Source: Metaphire vulgaris
Lineage: Eukaryota; Annelida; Clitellata; Crassiclitellata; Megascolecidae
Assembly (NCBI GenBank): GCA_018105865.1
Contig: CM030835.1
Location: forward strand, 7,483,316-7,547,315
Reading direction: 5' to 3'
Length of the DNA: 64,000 nucleotides
Shown here: positions 63,441 through 64,000 of the stretch, one piece after another
How the letters are laid out: each line of letters opens with the position of its first letter
Position numbering within the stretch: the first letter of the stretch is position 1
Made by a program: the position numbers and the translations under genes
Notes under the pieces: model-generated
Databases searched by the model: none
Seen by the model: the letters and a program-made list of their open reading frames with translations, nothing else
What the model was told of the DNA's origin: nothing

Positions 63441-64000
63441 TATATATCAGTACCAGAAGTCCTTTAATTGCACAAAGGATTCATATTACATGTATTCAGC
63501 ACAGAGGATGATGTTCAAGCCAAATGCTGTTTCCTGATTAATTTCAAATAGCCTATGGCTCTGTGGTGATAAGCTAACAGCATGCAAAATTAACTGAACT
63601 AAACCATCAATTAATTTTAATTACTATCAGTTGGACCAGACTTTGCACTCATATTACAAAATATTATAACAAAAAGGTTATTGAGATCAGTAGTTAGCAC
63701 TATTTAGACAAATGTACTAGCATTGAATGCCAACATTAAAAAGAATAACATAGTTACAGCATATCATATTAAAAACTGTTTTTGTTCTTTCAATAATAAT
63801 TTTATTGTTTAACTCCTAACTACCATCGCTACAGTCTCCATTTGAGTTTGCTGCCATTTCAATTACATCAACAAGATCATAACAGGTTCAATTTTATAGA
63901 CAGATGAAAAACTATGCACTCTGTCTAACAAGGCCCACTGCAAAATCTATCCATGCTGTGTTCAAAACAGTAGTACAACTGTAGAATTTAGAAGCTAAAC
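63441..64000. other. CpG-poor stretch, nothing recognised
   Basis: No gene or repeat could be supported. It is probably intron of the - strand gene whose last exons are at 62.1-62.8 kb. Confidence 0.45.

Overview
This is a metazoan (bilaterian invertebrate) nuclear genomic window. It carries intron-containing genes with GT-AG splice sites, very many microsatellites, non-LTR retrotransposon tails and dozens of small DNA transposons. I cannot name the species. The mosaic base composition, the LINE families and the microsatellite-rich DNA would fit a marine invertebrate such as a mollusc or another lophotrochozoan, but this is only an impression.

Layout: (1) 1-9.7 kb is AT-rich and CpG-poor. 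It holds the last ten coding exons of TM9SF3 on the + strand (960-7211) and its 3' flank. (2) 9.7-51 kb is CpG-rich and gene-poor. It is a graveyard of short hAT-type elements, about 150-1050 bp each, most with a recognisable 8-bp target-site duplication (TSD) and several nested. It also holds a decayed hAT transposase (20.0-20.3 kb), a tRNA-derived SINE, a LINE 3' end, long microsatellites and a locally duplicated GC-rich tract (48.3-50.7 kb). Hidden inside it on the - strand is a multi-exon gene (15.6-19.2 kb). Its four best exons fit together in phase and encode a secreted-type protein with exactly three cysteines per exon. (3) 51-64 kb is again AT-rich and CpG-poor. It holds a complete RhoGDI gene (54460-55863, - strand) with a CpG-containing promoter region near 56.4-57.1 kb, a broken duplicate of its last exon, LINE fragments with nested DNA elements, and the last two coding exons of an unrecognised - strand gene (62.1-62.8 kb).

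The genes are not an operon. TM9SF3 is a Golgi/endosomal nine-membrane-span protein. RhoGDI is the cytosolic chaperone of prenylated Rho GTPases. The Cys-rich gene is probably extracellular. The strongest points for a second look are: the Cys-rich gene; the sharp CpG-poor/CpG-rich mosaic matching housekeeping genes versus transposon-rich DNA; the dense hAT families with TSDs plus a transposase relic; a SINE whose 3' tail matches a LINE tail in the same window; three-layer nesting of transposons; and the partial RhoGDI exon copy.
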